From: Pirellulaceae bacterium
GTDB lineage: Bacteria > Planctomycetota > Planctomycetia > Pirellulales > Pirellulaceae
Assembly (NCBI GenBank): GCA_011087765.1
Contig: JAALLA010000021.1
Location: 1 to 37,430 of the forward strand
Direction: 5' to 3'
DNA length: 37,430 nt
The stretch's first letter is position 1. Each line of letters begins with the position of its first letter. Below, piece by piece: positions 19,960-28,808 of the stretch. The position numbers and the translations under genes were made by a program. The notes under the pieces are model-generated. The model did no database searches, was not told the origin of the DNA, and saw nothing but the letters and a program-made list of their open reading frames with translations.

Positions 19960-20931
19960 TTATTCAGTAGGCTGAGTTGGGAGGGTAGTTGCCGTCGCCT
20001 TCGTCTCGATCTTTTCATCGGGATAGTTGGGGTCGTGCGGTTGCTCTGGAGACGGTTTTGTCGGTGCCGGAAATTTTGGGATTGTTCCTATGGGGGGCAC
20101 CGGTTCGCCAGGAGCAACTGGCGGATAAAAATTGTGGAATCGTCGTGCGCACCGATCTTTAAAACTTGCGAGCGCTGAATTGCGAAGGTCTTCGGTTGAG
20201 AAAGCGAGATCAAGTGTTTTGTCGAGGAATTGGTTTGCTTTTTCGAAAATCGCGTCGTCCATTTTTAGATAACGATAGGCGAATTTCCGATCTTCAGGAG
20301 AGATATCAGCATCGCGTTTAGAGACATTCGCACGAACGTAAGAAAGGTCAGAAAAAACTGTAGGATATAATTGCTCAAGGCAAATGCAGGATTCATCAAA
20401 CCGCTCAATAGGAAAGACGAATGCTCTGCCAGTAGCGATCGCTCGGTCAATGACCTCCATTGAGTCGAATGACTTGCCTCCATTAAGAAAGTATATCTGG
20501 CTGTTGGTTTGTGGGTGAACCTCTTGTTGAACCAGTTCAGCGGTTGCAAATTCGCGAAAGCTCATGCGTTGGGCAATGCAATTTACTTCTTCGAAATGTC
20601 GATGGAAGAAATATCTTGAGATAAAGCGATCTACCGGATTGCGAACATAGCTGAGCGCAAAAACTTCGGCGTGATCATGCTCGAATGGGAGGTCGAGCGA
20701 GAGTTTGTGATCGCTCAGGCATTGAACCCATGGGTGACACCGAACAATTTCACTGACGTCGTCTCGAGTGTATTGCTTTGTTTCCAATAGTGAATTGGAA
20801 TTGTAAAACCCCTTCCCAAAATTTCGATTCATTAATTGTCTTAATGTCGACCCGCCCGCTTTGGGGACATGAACGTGAAGCCAGCATTGCCTTAGTCGTT
20901 CGGTGTCAGTTGAGGAAATGGCATCGGTCAT
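19960..20931 (-). CDS. Sulfotransferase family protein
   Basis: The phosphosulfate-binding loop is HVPKAGGSTLRQLM (near residues 21-34 from ATG 20931) and the 3'-phosphate-binding segment is ALSYVRNPVDRFISRYF. These two motifs mark PAPS-dependent sulfotransferases of the Sulfotransfer_2 type, which modify carbohydrates. The last 60 residues are Pro/Thr-rich and probably disordered (PPVAPGEPVPPIGT onward). ATG 20931 with GGA upstream is preferred over TTG 20943. There is no signal peptide or membrane helix, so it is probably cytoplasmic. The acceptor is unknown. Confidence 0.85.
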   Translation of the reverse strand: MTDAISSTDTERLRQCWLHVHVPKAGGSTLRQLMNRNFGKGFYNSNSLLETKQYTRDDVSEIVRCHPWVQCLSDHKLSLDLPFEHDHAEVFALSYVRNPVDRFISRYFFHRHFEEVNCIAQRMSFREFATAELVQQEVHPQTNSQIYFLNGGKSFDSMEVIDRAIATGRAFVFPIERFDESCICLEQLYPTVFSDLSYVRANVSKRDADISPEDRKFAYRYLKMDDAIFEKANQFLDKTLDLAFSTEDLRNSALASFKDRCARRFHNFYPPVAPGEPVPPIGTIPKFPAPTKPSPEQPHDPNYPDEKIETKATATTLPTQPTE

Positions 20932-21093
20932 TTCAAAATCCAAAGAGATAACAAGCGGAGAATTGATTCAAATCGAACGAATGACGATGGTCTGAATCGT
21001 ACGCATTCGGTGGCGCAATTGTCTCACGACTCTTGCTCGTAGACAATATCAACCTGTTGCATCGCGTGGAAGAGATTTTGAGATGCGTTTGCT

Positions 21094-22065
21094 CTAGTTG
21101 CCTACCTGATTGCGGATTTTTAGTTTGGGCTTTTCCATGGTGACGGTTGTTGAAGGGGCGACACTTTCGGTCAGCCAAACACTGGAGCCGACAACAGAAT
21201 CCCGCCCCACGACAGTATTTCCACCTAAAACCGTCGCGTTCGCATAGATAACGACATTGTCTTCGATGGTGGGATGACGCTTTGAATCACGTACAAGTTG
21301 GCCCATTTCGTCCTGCGGGAAACTCAAGGCTCCCAGCGTAACCCCTTGGTAGATTTTGACGTGCTCGCCGATGATGCAGGTTTCACCAATCACAACTCCG
21401 GTTCCATGGTCGATGAAGAAGTGATTGCCGATTGTTGCTCCTGGGTGAATGTCGACTCCTGTTTCTCCATGGACCCATTCCGCCATCATCCGGGGGATGA
21501 AGGGGACATTTAATTTGTAAAGTTCATGTGCGAGTCGATGGACGGTGATTGCATTTAATCCAGGATAGCAGAGGATAACTTCATCATAATTCTTGCAGGC
21601 GGGGTCGCCGACGTAAGCTGCTTTGACGTCTGTTAATAATGAGGCGCGGATGTGCGGCATTTTAAGAATGTATTCTGTCGATATCCGTTGACTAAATTCC
21701 ATGATGTTCTCAGGCATCGAGAGTTTGCCGGGCGTAATCCCCCCACAATCCTGGAGAGTCATGTCCTCGCACGCTTCAAAATGGCGAGCAATTGCAATCG
21801 CGATTTGTCGAGAAATCAGTTGATGAGTTTCGTCAATTTGCGATCTTAATCCGACCAGCACTTTTTCACTGGAGGATTCGTTTGAGCGAAATCCAGGGTA
21901 GACGATTGCTTTTAATCGAAGGATTAAGTCAACCAAAGAATCGAATTCAGGAATGGGTGCCGCGTGGGATGACTGCGGAAATATCAGCGATCCGTGGATT
22001 TCCGCAGCAACCTTATCAAGAGTCTGCTCAGAGTTATGGTCGTTTGATGGCGATTGCGGTTTCAT
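21094..22065 (-). CDS. cysE: Serine O-acetyltransferase
   Basis: Makes O-acetylserine from serine and acetyl-CoA, the first step of cysteine synthesis. The N-terminal helical domain includes LVDLILRLKAIVYPGFR. The left-handed beta-helix includes HPGATIGNHFFIDHGTGVVIGET, whose DHGTGVVIG core holds the catalytic-site histidine, then VKIYQGVTLGALS. The 323-aa length from ATG 22065 is that of the EpsC/SATase type with a long N-terminal domain. The frame extends to GTG 22221, but the extra 52 residues are low-complexity. It could supply the sulfhydrylase-type PLP chemistry represented by the enzyme at the window start, though that link is speculative. Confidence 0.92.
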   Translation of the reverse strand: MKPQSPSNDHNSEQTLDKVAAEIHGSLIFPQSSHAAPIPEFDSLVDLILRLKAIVYPGFRSNESSSEKVLVGLRSQIDETHQLISRQIAIAIARHFEACEDMTLQDCGGITPGKLSMPENIMEFSQRISTEYILKMPHIRASLLTDVKAAYVGDPACKNYDEVILCYPGLNAITVHRLAHELYKLNVPFIPRMMAEWVHGETGVDIHPGATIGNHFFIDHGTGVVIGETCIIGEHVKIYQGVTLGALSFPQDEMGQLVRDSKRHPTIEDNVVIYANATVLGGNTVVGRDSVVGSSVWLTESVAPSTTVTMEKPKLKIRNQVGN

Positions 22066-22500
22066 GTAATTCGAAATGAAAAAAGTTTCCGTAGAAGAGT
22101 TTCGATAAGCAGCGGCGATCCTGGTTGGACCTGTCGACGGAGCGGAGAATGTCCCAGGTGAGATTCCGCGGTTAGTTGGGAATGGACTTGGCTTTGCATT
22201 CATTGGAGTCTTGGTTCGCACGATTAGTTTAGCGGTTGAGGACTGATTTCAAATACAAGTCTTCCGTAAATATTCCGGTTCATTGCTTTTTCAATTTTAT
22301 CGTCACTGTCGTCTCTCGGATTTGGTTCGATTCGCGACTAACTCTCCGAAACTCGATAAATCGTTGTTTTTGTTGGATATTGCTCGAACGTACGATCGTT
22401 ACCAAAGCACTTTCGATCGCACTTGAGGGCTCGCCTTCAGCGATAGCGGTTTCATGCTGGCTGATCTAGGTGATGAAATATATTCCGCTAAGATAAGGTT
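22066..22500. other. Gene-free stretch between cysE and the permease gene
   Basis: About 435 bp between divergent genes. A 77-codon open frame at 22236-22469 has no ribosome binding site and an unconvincing composition. Promoters for both genes are expected here; no clear -35/-10 pair was identified. Confidence 0.5.
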
Positions 22501-23742
22501 ATGCTTTTAGACTGCTGGATAATTTGGGCGAGACTGGCTCCGTGGCTCCTCTTGGGGATGTTAATTTCTGGACTCATGGGAGGCTTGCTTCCAAGGGATT
22601 GGATTCGCCGGCGGTTTCAAGGCTATTCCGGGGTCTTCCGGGCAGTTCTGTTGGGCGTGCCCCTGCCGCTTTGTTCGTGTGGTGTTATTCCGGCTGGCAT
22701 TGGCTTGCGGCAACAAGGAGCTAGCAAAGGAGCCGCACTTGGTTTTCTCATCAGTACGCCTCAGACCGGTGTCGATTCGGTATTGGTGAGCGTCTCCTTT
22801 CTTGGGTGGCCGTTTGCGATTGTTAAAATGCTTGCCGCTGCTACGACTGGTTTGGTCGGTGGTTGTTTGCTGGATCTCGTTGAGCCTGCGAGTCAGAACT
22901 CGCCCAAGACGGTCGATAAAGTGGGGGTTCTTCCTCAGATACTTGTTGACCGTCCAACGGAGAATCGCCGATGGTTGGAGCGGTTTAGAGAATCGAGTAT
23001 CGAAATTCTTCGGTCGATTTGGGTATGGCTAGTCGTGGGTGTTTTGGTTTCAGCCTTGATCAATCAATACCTTCCTACGATTTGGGTGCAAAACCTTGCA
23101 TCTTTAGGCTGGTTTCCTTCGATTTTGGTCGTCTTGCTGCTATCGATTCCGCTTTATGTTTGTGCAACCGCGTCAGTTCCCATTGCTGCGGCACTGGTGT
23201 CGAGTGGTCTTTCTCCGGCGGCAGCGTTAGTTTTTTTGATGGCTGGCCCGGCAACTAATGTATCGACGATTGGTGTTATTTATGGTCAATTTGGATCGAA
23301 ATCGGTTGTCGTTTATTTGGTTACAATTTTGGTAGGAAGTATTGGAGTGGCGTGGCTATTTGATGGATTTTTGTTATCCGACGTCAGCCAGGGCTTAATT
23401 GAGAATCACCACGTTTTGTCGCTCTGGGAGACCGCGAGTGGGATTGTACTTTTGTTATTGGTGGGCAAATTTGTGGGGACAGACCTGCAGAGATTTTTCG
23501 CAAAAAACCGACCTGTTGGGGACGATGCCGAGGAGATGATCGTCGATATCACCGGGATGACGTGTGGTGGTTGTGTGCATCGGGTTGAAACCGCATTGCT
23601 GCAACTCGAAGGAGTTGAGAGGGTATCAGTTGACTTAAAGGCGGGGACGGCAGCTATTTTTGGGGGGCAAAATCCGAGTGAGGCAATTGATTGTGTTAGA
23701 AGATTAGGGTTTCAAGCCGCAAAGCGACTTCAAGGGAAGTGA
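22501..23742 (+). CDS. Metal-efflux type permease with C-terminal HMA domain
   Basis: About eight to ten membrane segments of the DUF318/permease family: PLPLCSCGVIPAGIGLRQQGASKGAALGFLISTPQTG (the CSCG and STPQTG pieces are diagnostic) and, in the second half, LLSIPLYVCATASVPIAAAL with FLMAGPATN. The last 70 residues are a heavy-metal-associated domain with MTCGGC as the metal-binding motif. This arrangement matches the SO_0444-type Cu/Zn efflux transporters. The start follows AAGG closely. Transported metal: Cu or Zn by family analogy, not shown by the sequence. It is followed 6 bp later by slyX, so the two are probably cotranscribed. Confidence 0.85.
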   Translation: MLLDCWIIWARLAPWLLLGMLISGLMGGLLPRDWIRRRFQGYSGVFRAVLLGVPLPLCSCGVIPAGIGLRQQGASKGAALGFLISTPQTGVDSVLVSVSFLGWPFAIVKMLAAATTGLVGGCLLDLVEPASQNSPKTVDKVGVLPQILVDRPTENRRWLERFRESSIEILRSIWVWLVVGVLVSALINQYLPTIWVQNLASLGWFPSILVVLLLSIPLYVCATASVPIAAALVSSGLSPAAALVFLMAGPATNVSTIGVIYGQFGSKSVVVYLVTILVGSIGVAWLFDGFLLSDVSQGLIENHHVLSLWETASGIVLLLLVGKFVGTDLQRFFAKNRPVGDDAEEMIVDITGMTCGGCVHRVETALLQLEGVERVSVDLKAGTAAIFGGQNPSEAIDCVRRLGFQAAKRLQGK

Positions 23743-23748
23743 ATTAGA

Positions 23749-23970
23749 ATGGATCAGAGTGAGAGGGATAGGAAACGCATTACTGAACTCGAGAGTTCGA
23801 TGATGCACCTGCAAAATGATTATGAATCGCTGAACGAGGTGGTGCTTGAAAATGTCCAGCGACTAGAAAAAATGAGATTGATTATTGAGCGTTTGGAGAG
23901 TCGTCTTCGTGCTAGTTCGGAGTCTGAACCGGAGCGAAAGGCGGAGGATGAGGTGCCTCCGCATTATTAA
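23749..23970 (+). CDS. slyX: SlyX family protein
   Basis: 73 aa, almost entirely a coiled coil (heptads from ITELESSMMHLQNDYESLNEVV to LIIERLESRLR), ending in the short PPHY tail that marks the SlyX family. The family is small and cytoplasmic, and its function is unknown. It begins 6 bp after the permease stop codon, so translation is probably coupled. Confidence 0.82.
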   Translation: MDQSERDRKRITELESSMMHLQNDYESLNEVVLENVQRLEKMRLIIERLESRLRASSESEPERKAEDEVPPHY

Positions 23971-24181
23971 GCCTCGTGAATTTGTTTTATCTGATGGCAG
24001 TTGTTTTTGATTGATAAAACGTTTTAGATTTTCCGTTCAAGAATAGGGCTTTCGGGAGACGAACAGGTTATAGGAAATCAAGGATTTGCTGCGTTCTTTG
24101 ATCGCAGGCAAGAGTATTTACGTTGCGAGATTTCCCAGCCTGTTTCCGTTGCAATTTCAAATTTTCTGGACGCTATCTCGA

Positions 24182-25396
24182 ATGAAGCTCGCGATTATTT
24201 CACGCCAGCCCAACTGCTACAGTACGCGAAGGTTGGTCGAATCGGCCAAGGCGAGAACCCACGAGGTAGAGGTACTCGACACGCTTAAATTTTCGATTGA
24301 TCTAGCGGAAGGTAATCCACAGCTGTTTTATCAGTCCCAGTGCTTGGGCGAATTCGATGCGATTATTCCGCGAATTGCAGCATCGATCACTCGATTTGGA
24401 ACAGCCGTGGTCAGGCAGTTTGAACAGATGGATGTCTTTTGTGCTAACAGTTCTCATGGAATTGCCAACTCGAGGGATAAATTAAGAGCGTTGCAGATTC
24501 TAAGCCGGCATCAAATTGGGATGCCACAGACGACCTTTGTAAAAAATCGAACCGATGTGCTACCGGCCATTGAGCGGATCGGCGGAGCTCCCGTGGTCAT
24601 CAAACTCCTGGAGGGTACTCAGGGAGTCGGAGTGATTCTCGCGGAATCGGAGAAAGTCGCCGAAGCAATTATCGAAACAATGCAGAGCACGCGACAAAAC
24701 GTCTTGGTTCAAAAATTTGTTGCTGAAAGCCGCGGGCGAGATATTCGGGCATTTGTTGTTGGCGATCGTGTGGTTGCCGCCATGCGTCGAATTGCAATGG
24801 GCAATGAGTTTCGGAGCAATATTCATCGTGGTGGGAGAACCGAGGCTGTCGATTTGACTCCGGATCAAGAAAGGACTGCGGTTCGGGCTGCTCAAATAAT
24901 GGGGCTGCGGGTTGCTGGCGTGGATATGCTCGAATCGTCCCGCGGTCCCCAAATCATGGAGGTGAATTCATCGCCGGGTTTGGAAGGGATTGAGCGCTGC
25001 ACTCAACTCGACATTGCGGGAGCGATCATTGATTATTTGGCTGCCCAAGTTGATTTTCCTGAAATTGATATTCGGCAACGGTTGACCGTCAGTCAGGGAT
25101 ATGGCGTTACTGAGATACACGTTCCAGAGGGGTCAGAGTTCGTTGGGAAATCAATCGACGAATCAGGTTTGTTGGAGCAGGATATTAACGTGCTCACGCT
25201 TTACCGGGGTACGACGGTGATTCCCAACCCGCGACTGAAGCGTCGGCTGGAGGCGGGGGATCGCATGTTGTGTTTTGGGAGACTGGAGTCGATGCGATCG
25301 ATGATTCCTGCCAAGACTCGGCGTCAACGCAGACCAACTATTCAGGAATTGGCCAGCGATGCGGAGAGTGATTACCCTCGCCGGTTTGCTGCGTAA
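24182..25396 (+). CDS. rimK: RimK-like ATP-grasp ligase with C-terminal RCK_C-like domain
   Basis: ATG 24182 gives MKLAIISRQPNCYSTRRLVE, the normal N-terminus of the RimK family; the upstream frame to 24086 is not conserved-looking. The ATP-grasp part is clear: VVIKLLEGTQGVGV (140-151), RDIRAFVVGDRVVAAM, and the metal/ATP residues in EVNSSPGLEGIE (260-271). RimK relatives add glutamate to ribosomal protein S6 or to other substrates. Residues 306-376 (GYGVTEIHVPEGSEFVGKSI through the hydrophobic MLCFGR strand) resemble the TrkA-C/RCK_C ligand-binding domain. A basic tail follows (TRRQRR). 404 aa against about 300 for plain RimK. The fusion suggests regulation by a bound small ligand (inference). 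Confidence 0.87.
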   Translation: MKLAIISRQPNCYSTRRLVESAKARTHEVEVLDTLKFSIDLAEGNPQLFYQSQCLGEFDAIIPRIAASITRFGTAVVRQFEQMDVFCANSSHGIANSRDKLRALQILSRHQIGMPQTTFVKNRTDVLPAIERIGGAPVVIKLLEGTQGVGVILAESEKVAEAIIETMQSTRQNVLVQKFVAESRGRDIRAFVVGDRVVAAMRRIAMGNEFRSNIHRGGRTEAVDLTPDQERTAVRAAQIMGLRVAGVDMLESSRGPQIMEVNSSPGLEGIERCTQLDIAGAIIDYLAAQVDFPEIDIRQRLTVSQGYGVTEIHVPEGSEFVGKSIDESGLLEQDINVLTLYRGTTVIPNPRLKRRLEAGDRMLCFGRLESMRSMIPAKTRRQRRPTIQELASDAESDYPRRFAA

Positions 25397-25428
25397 TGAG
25401 CAGTAGGTGCTGGGTGTGTAGCAAAGAG

Positions 25429-26352
25429 TTAGGATTCTACCGAATCTAACCAATTCCATTGATCCTGCGTGGTTCCGTCGAATAAACCAAAAAAGGCGTT
25501 TTGAAGTGCCTCTGTGATTGGCCCACGAGAGCCGCAGCCAATTTCCATGCGATCCACACTTCTCACCGGGGTGACTTCGGCAGCGGTTCCGGTCAGGAAA
25601 ATCTCGTCAGCTATGTAGAGTAATTCACGGGGGATTTCTTGTTCGATCACATCGAAATCGAGGTGCCGTGCCAGCGTGATAACGGCGTCGCGTGTGATTC
25701 CGTCAAGGATTGCGGCGGAAAGTGGCGGGGTGAAAATTTTACCATCCCGAACGATAAAGAGATTTTCAGCTGACCCTTCGCTTACGGTTCCCCGGGCGGT
25801 CACCGAGATACCTTCCGCAAATCCATTTCTCCTTGCTTCACCGCCAATTAGTTGTGCGTTGAGATAATGTCCACCGGCTTTAGATAGGACTGGGAGGGCG
25901 GCACTGGTGGTTCTTGCCCACGAAGAAACGCAGACATCAATTCCATTTTTCAGCCCTTCCTCACCAAGGTAAGTTCCAAATTCCATCGCCGCGATGATGA
26001 CCTCGGTGGGGACATCTTCGTTCGGGACGACGCCGAGCGAACCGGCGCCAAGAAATGCCAGCGGGCGAATGTAGGCTGCCTCAAGATCATTTTTAGTGAT
26101 GGAATCCCGGCATCCTGTTTCGATTTCGGAAACGGTAAATGAGAGCGGGTAGCGGTATAATTTTGCTGAATTAAAAAAGCGTTTGATATGGGCATCGAGT
26201 CGAAAGATGCATCGTCCATTGGGAGTCGCGTAGCAACGAATTCCTTCAAAGACACTCGAGCCATAATGAAGCGCGTGCGACATGACGTGAACGGTAGCGC
26301 TTTCCCACGGAACCATCTCGCCATTCATCCAAATGTATTTGCTGTTTTTCAT
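25429..26352 (-). CDS. ilvE: Branched-chain amino acid aminotransferase
   Basis: Last step of Ile, Leu and Val synthesis. Fold-type IV aminotransferase of 307 aa: SVFEGIRCYATPNG at the N-terminus, the catalytic lysine in LSKAGGHYLNAQL (K158), GTVSEGSAENLFIVRDG, and the C-terminal EIFLTGTAAEVTPV. ATG 26352 yields MKNSKYIWMNGEMVPW, the conserved start; a longer open frame to 26730 is out of family and overlaps the MOSC gene. It is convergent with the rimK-like gene (32 bp apart), divergent from the MOSC gene. Confidence 0.95.
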   Translation of the reverse strand: MKNSKYIWMNGEMVPWESATVHVMSHALHYGSSVFEGIRCYATPNGRCIFRLDAHIKRFFNSAKLYRYPLSFTVSEIETGCRDSITKNDLEAAYIRPLAFLGAGSLGVVPNEDVPTEVIIAAMEFGTYLGEEGLKNGIDVCVSSWARTTSAALPVLSKAGGHYLNAQLIGGEARRNGFAEGISVTARGTVSEGSAENLFIVRDGKIFTPPLSAAILDGITRDAVITLARHLDFDVIEQEIPRELLYIADEIFLTGTAAEVTPVRSVDRMEIGCGSRGPITEALQNAFFGLFDGTTQDQWNWLDSVES

Positions 26353-26624
26353 AGTTTTTACCGAGGTTGCATTTGATTTTTCAGATTGTCGCAATTCCAA
26401 TCCAGCGGCACAAGTTTCACTTGGGAAAATTCTTAGCACAATCCCATTGAACCACGATGTGGATCGACATTTTTGCGGCGTAACTTTGCTTTTCGTCGGC
26501 GTCTGCAGCCTTCGGCTTGCTGCTGTTGCGGAAGTCGGAATTTCTTTATCATGGGTTAAGACAAGCCGATAGATTAGAATCCAATAGATCTCTTGATTTT
26601 GAAATGTAAATTTTAGGAAATGCT

Positions 26625-27125
26625 GTGAGCCTAGAAATGAGACAGTTGCTGGCAACGATGCCGCAAGTGGGAAGAGTCGAGTGGATCGGTGTGCGCCCCG
26701 GACGTCGCGAGCGGTTGAAGGTTCTTCCATCCGTGAACGTAAGTTTGGAGGGGCTCGCCGGGGACCGTTATCGGGGAAAGCCGGGTGGGCCGAGGATGGT
26801 GACGCTAATTCAACAGGAGCACATTGCAGCGGTTGCGAGTATTCTAAAACTAAAAACCATTGATCCGGGTTTGTTGCGGCGCAATCTTGTGATTTCTGGG
26901 ATTAATTTGCAGGCGCTCAAGAAAAGGCGAATCCAAATTGGACAGGCGACACTTGAAGTGACGGGGAACTGCCCACCGTGCAGTCGAATGGAAGAAAATC
27001 TTGGGAGTGGGGGATATAACGCCATGCGAGGTCATGGCGGGGTGACCGCGACCGTTGTTCACGGGGGCGAAATTGCCTGTGGGGATGCGATCAAGTGCTT
27101 AGTTGAGTCAGTCGAATTGGATTAA
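26625..27125 (+). CDS. MOSC domain-containing protein
   Basis: 166 aa, a single MOSC domain: SLEGLAGDRYRGKPGGPRMVTLIQQEH, VTGNCPPCSRMEENLG with the conserved cysteine of the family, and TATVVHGGEIACGD. The MOSC fold is found in molybdenum cofactor sulfurases and carries sulfur transfer or amidoxime reduction in some proteins; stand-alone members are mostly unassigned. The GTG start is supported by AGGA about 7 nt upstream. Its stop codon lies inside a 16-bp tandem repeat. A link with the molybdopterin protein at 1286-2314 is possible but speculative. Confidence 0.88.
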   Translation: MSLEMRQLLATMPQVGRVEWIGVRPGRRERLKVLPSVNVSLEGLAGDRYRGKPGGPRMVTLIQQEHIAAVASILKLKTIDPGLLRRNLVISGINLQALKKRRIQIGQATLEVTGNCPPCSRMEENLGSGGYNAMRGHGGVTATVVHGGEIACGDAIKCLVESVELD

Positions 27126-27182
27126 ACCGCAATTGGATTAAACCGCAATTGGATTAAACCGCAATTGGATTAAACCGCAATT
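27115..27182. repeat. 16-bp tandem repeat, 4.25 copies, spanning the MOSC stop codon
   Basis: Four perfect copies of aattggattaaaccgc begin at 27115, 27131, 27147 and 27163, followed by aatt to 27182. The first copy holds the last codons and TAA stop of the MOSC gene; the array ends 8 bp from the convergent msrB stop. Because 16 is not a multiple of three, the TAA falls successively in all three frames. Confidence 0.97.
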
Positions 27183-27190
27183 CAGCAAGT

Positions 27191-27778
27191 TCATTTTGCT
27201 TTTACGATCATTGCCGGCAGTTCAGTGCCTTCTGGAAAAAATTTCAAAGACACCGAGTTCACGCAATGCCGGATGTTCTTCTCTGTTTTTTGTTCGCCTT
27301 CAAAAACATGTCCGAGATGTCCATCGCAATTCTCACACAAAATTTCGACGCGATAGCCATCAGCATCGACCTCTCTTCTAACGGCTCCCGGTATCTCGTC
27401 GTCAAAACTTGGCCAACCGCAGTGAGCCTCAAATTTGTCATCTGACCGGTAAAGCTGCGCATTGCACTGGCGGCAGGCGTAGACCCCGGATTCGACGGTG
27501 CCGTTGTATTCACCCGTGTTAGGACGCTCAGTTCCTTTGTCAAGAATTACGCTTGCTTCGAAGGCTGTAAGTTTGTTGTACTCGGCAGGCATTTTGTTTT
27601 TCTTCTCTTTTTCGAGGACTTCGGTTGGCGCAGTGGAGGTGACTTTAACGGGTTCAACCTCTACTTCTGCCGGTTTTATTTCTTTCGTTCCCAACATTGG
27701 AATCACGAAGTACACTCCCAATCCCAATCCCAAGATGACAATTAAGACTCCGTTGCCGATAATTTGTTTTCGGATCAT
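27191..27778 (-). CDS. msrB: Peptide-methionine (R)-S-oxide reductase, membrane-anchored
   Basis: Reduces the R-sulfoxide of methionine in proteins. Zinc ligands C102/C105 (ACRQC) and C148/C151 (LCENC), AHCGWPSF (residues 118-125), [10 protein letters not shown] and the catalytic cysteine C172 in [11 protein letters not shown] are all present. Residues 8-28 form a single membrane segment or uncleaved signal, then a Glu/Lys-rich linker to about residue 60, so the enzyme probably sits on the outer face of the cytoplasmic membrane. Its ATG overlaps the stop of the DUF1499 gene (ATGA), implying coupled translation. It is convergent with the MOSC gene. Confidence 0.94.
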   Translation of the reverse strand: MIRKQIIGNGVLIVILGLGLGVYFVIPMLGTKEIKPAEVEVEPVKVTSTAPTEVLEKEKKNKMPAEYNKLTAFEASVILDKGTERPNTGEYNGTVESGVYACRQCNAQLYRSDDKFEAHCGWPSFDDEIPGAVRREVDADGYRVEILCENCDGHLGHVFEGEQKTEKNIRHCVNSVSLKFFPEGTELPAMIVKAK

Positions 27779-28290
27779 GGTTTTAAACTCTCAACTACTT
27801 GGTTCATTCGCTTGCGGTTGACGCCGAGATCTGAGTGACCGACTCTCGAGGCTGAGCGAAATTGGATGACTGAGGCTTTATCATCGACATAGAATTCTAC
27901 ATCGTCAATAAACCGAAAGATTAACGACTTGAATTCGTAATGCAAATAGTGATCCGTTTCACTGATTAGCGTCGCTCTTGGCCAATCTAATTTGATCGTC
28001 TTTTTAATTTTTGAGATTGTTTCGGCTGAGGAGCCCTTAAACGCAACTGGCTCCATTTTTTTGCCCGGATCCGCTGCTTGGGTGGACACACAATTAGGTG
28101 TGTCAGGACAGGTCGCGAGTTTCCCATTGGTGGCACCTAGATTGTCGGGTTGTTTAGAAGTCATGCTGATGCCCAATAAGCCAATTAAAGAAAGGGTAAA
28201 CACCGTGAATACGTTGCGAGCAACTTTAGCGACAGAAAAGCGGGGCCGAAACTTGCGTTCGGCTTCAGAATTGGCGGTTGTTGATTTCAT
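27775..28290 (-). CDS. DUF1499 domain protein, membrane-anchored
   Basis: A membrane segment at about residues 28-45 ([17 protein letters not shown]) is followed by the DUF1499 hallmark [12 protein letters not shown] and the conserved [24 protein letters not shown] and [24 protein letters not shown]. The 171-aa length is typical. DUF1499 proteins have no established biochemical role. Here it is directly upstream of, and overlaps, msrB by four bases, so the two products probably work in the same envelope process. Confidence 0.88.
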   Translation of the reverse strand: MKSTTANSEAERKFRPRFSVAKVARNVFTVFTLSLIGLLGISMTSKQPDNLGATNGKLATCPDTPNCVSTQAADPGKKMEPVAFKGSSAETISKIKKTIKLDWPRATLISETDHYLHYEFKSLIFRFIDDVEFYVDDKASVIQFRSASRVGHSDLGVNRKRMNQVVESLKP

Positions 28291-28364
28291 CTCGGAGTTG
28301 TTTCGATCTAATTACGAATAAAGTCCCACGTGTGTCGGAACCCGTCAATGTATTAGGGAGGCTC

Positions 28365-28808
28365 CTAAAAGCAACTCACTAGAGCAATGGCGATCGTTAA
28401 AACGACAAGAATAAAAAGAACGGTTCCCAAGAGTTCTCCATTTTGCCCTTTTTTACAAACCAAGAGATCAGCAGAGACGGAATCTAGTTTTTCTTGTTGG
28501 TCAACTTGATCGTCGAAAAGCCAGACTTGCGTCTTTTGGTTTTGTTTCCTCTCCCGTTCGTCTTCGAGGGCGACGCCAAAAAAATCTTGCCATCCGGGGT
28601 GGTTGCCAGATTCAGAGTTTCTCGCTCCGTTTTCGAGCGGTTTATATTTTACCCTTGCGCAAAACTTGAACACTTGGATCCAGCCAGGCCGCTGAATGGC
28701 ATGAAGCTCTAGTAGATCAAATTTAGCAGTCTTTCCGGAGAATCCGTTTTGGTTTAGCCAGGTGCGAACGTCGGATTCCGTCGATCGGTTGGAAATTGTT
28801 AGTGGCAT
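28365..28808 (-). CDS. Hypothetical tail-anchored membrane protein
   Basis: 147 aa that I do not recognise. Residues 1-120 look soluble and mixed alpha/beta, with a charged stretch (EDERERKQNQK). Residues 125-147 form a single C-terminal hydrophobic helix ending in SCF, so it is probably tail-anchored with the bulk in the cytoplasm. No catalytic motif is visible. ATG 28808 with a weak AAGAA upstream. It stands alone on the minus strand 74 bp from the DUF1499 gene. Confidence 0.6.
   Translation of the reverse strand: MPLTISNRSTESDVRTWLNQNGFSGKTAKFDLLELHAIQRPGWIQVFKFCARVKYKPLENGARNSESGNHPGWQDFFGVALEDERERKQNQKTQVWLFDDQVDQQEKLDSVSADLLVCKKGQNGELLGTVLFILVVLTIAIALVSCF

Noticed and set aside
22236..22469. 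77-codon open frame between cysE and the permease gene
   Set aside because: No ribosome binding site and an implausible composition; treated as intergenic.
26353..26730. Long N-terminal extension of ilvE
   Set aside because: It has no family similarity, overlaps the divergent MOSC gene and would place IlvE at 433 aa against the usual 300-310.
27115..27182. Possible CRISPR array
   Set aside because: The 16-bp units are directly abutting with no spacers, so it is a tandem repeat.
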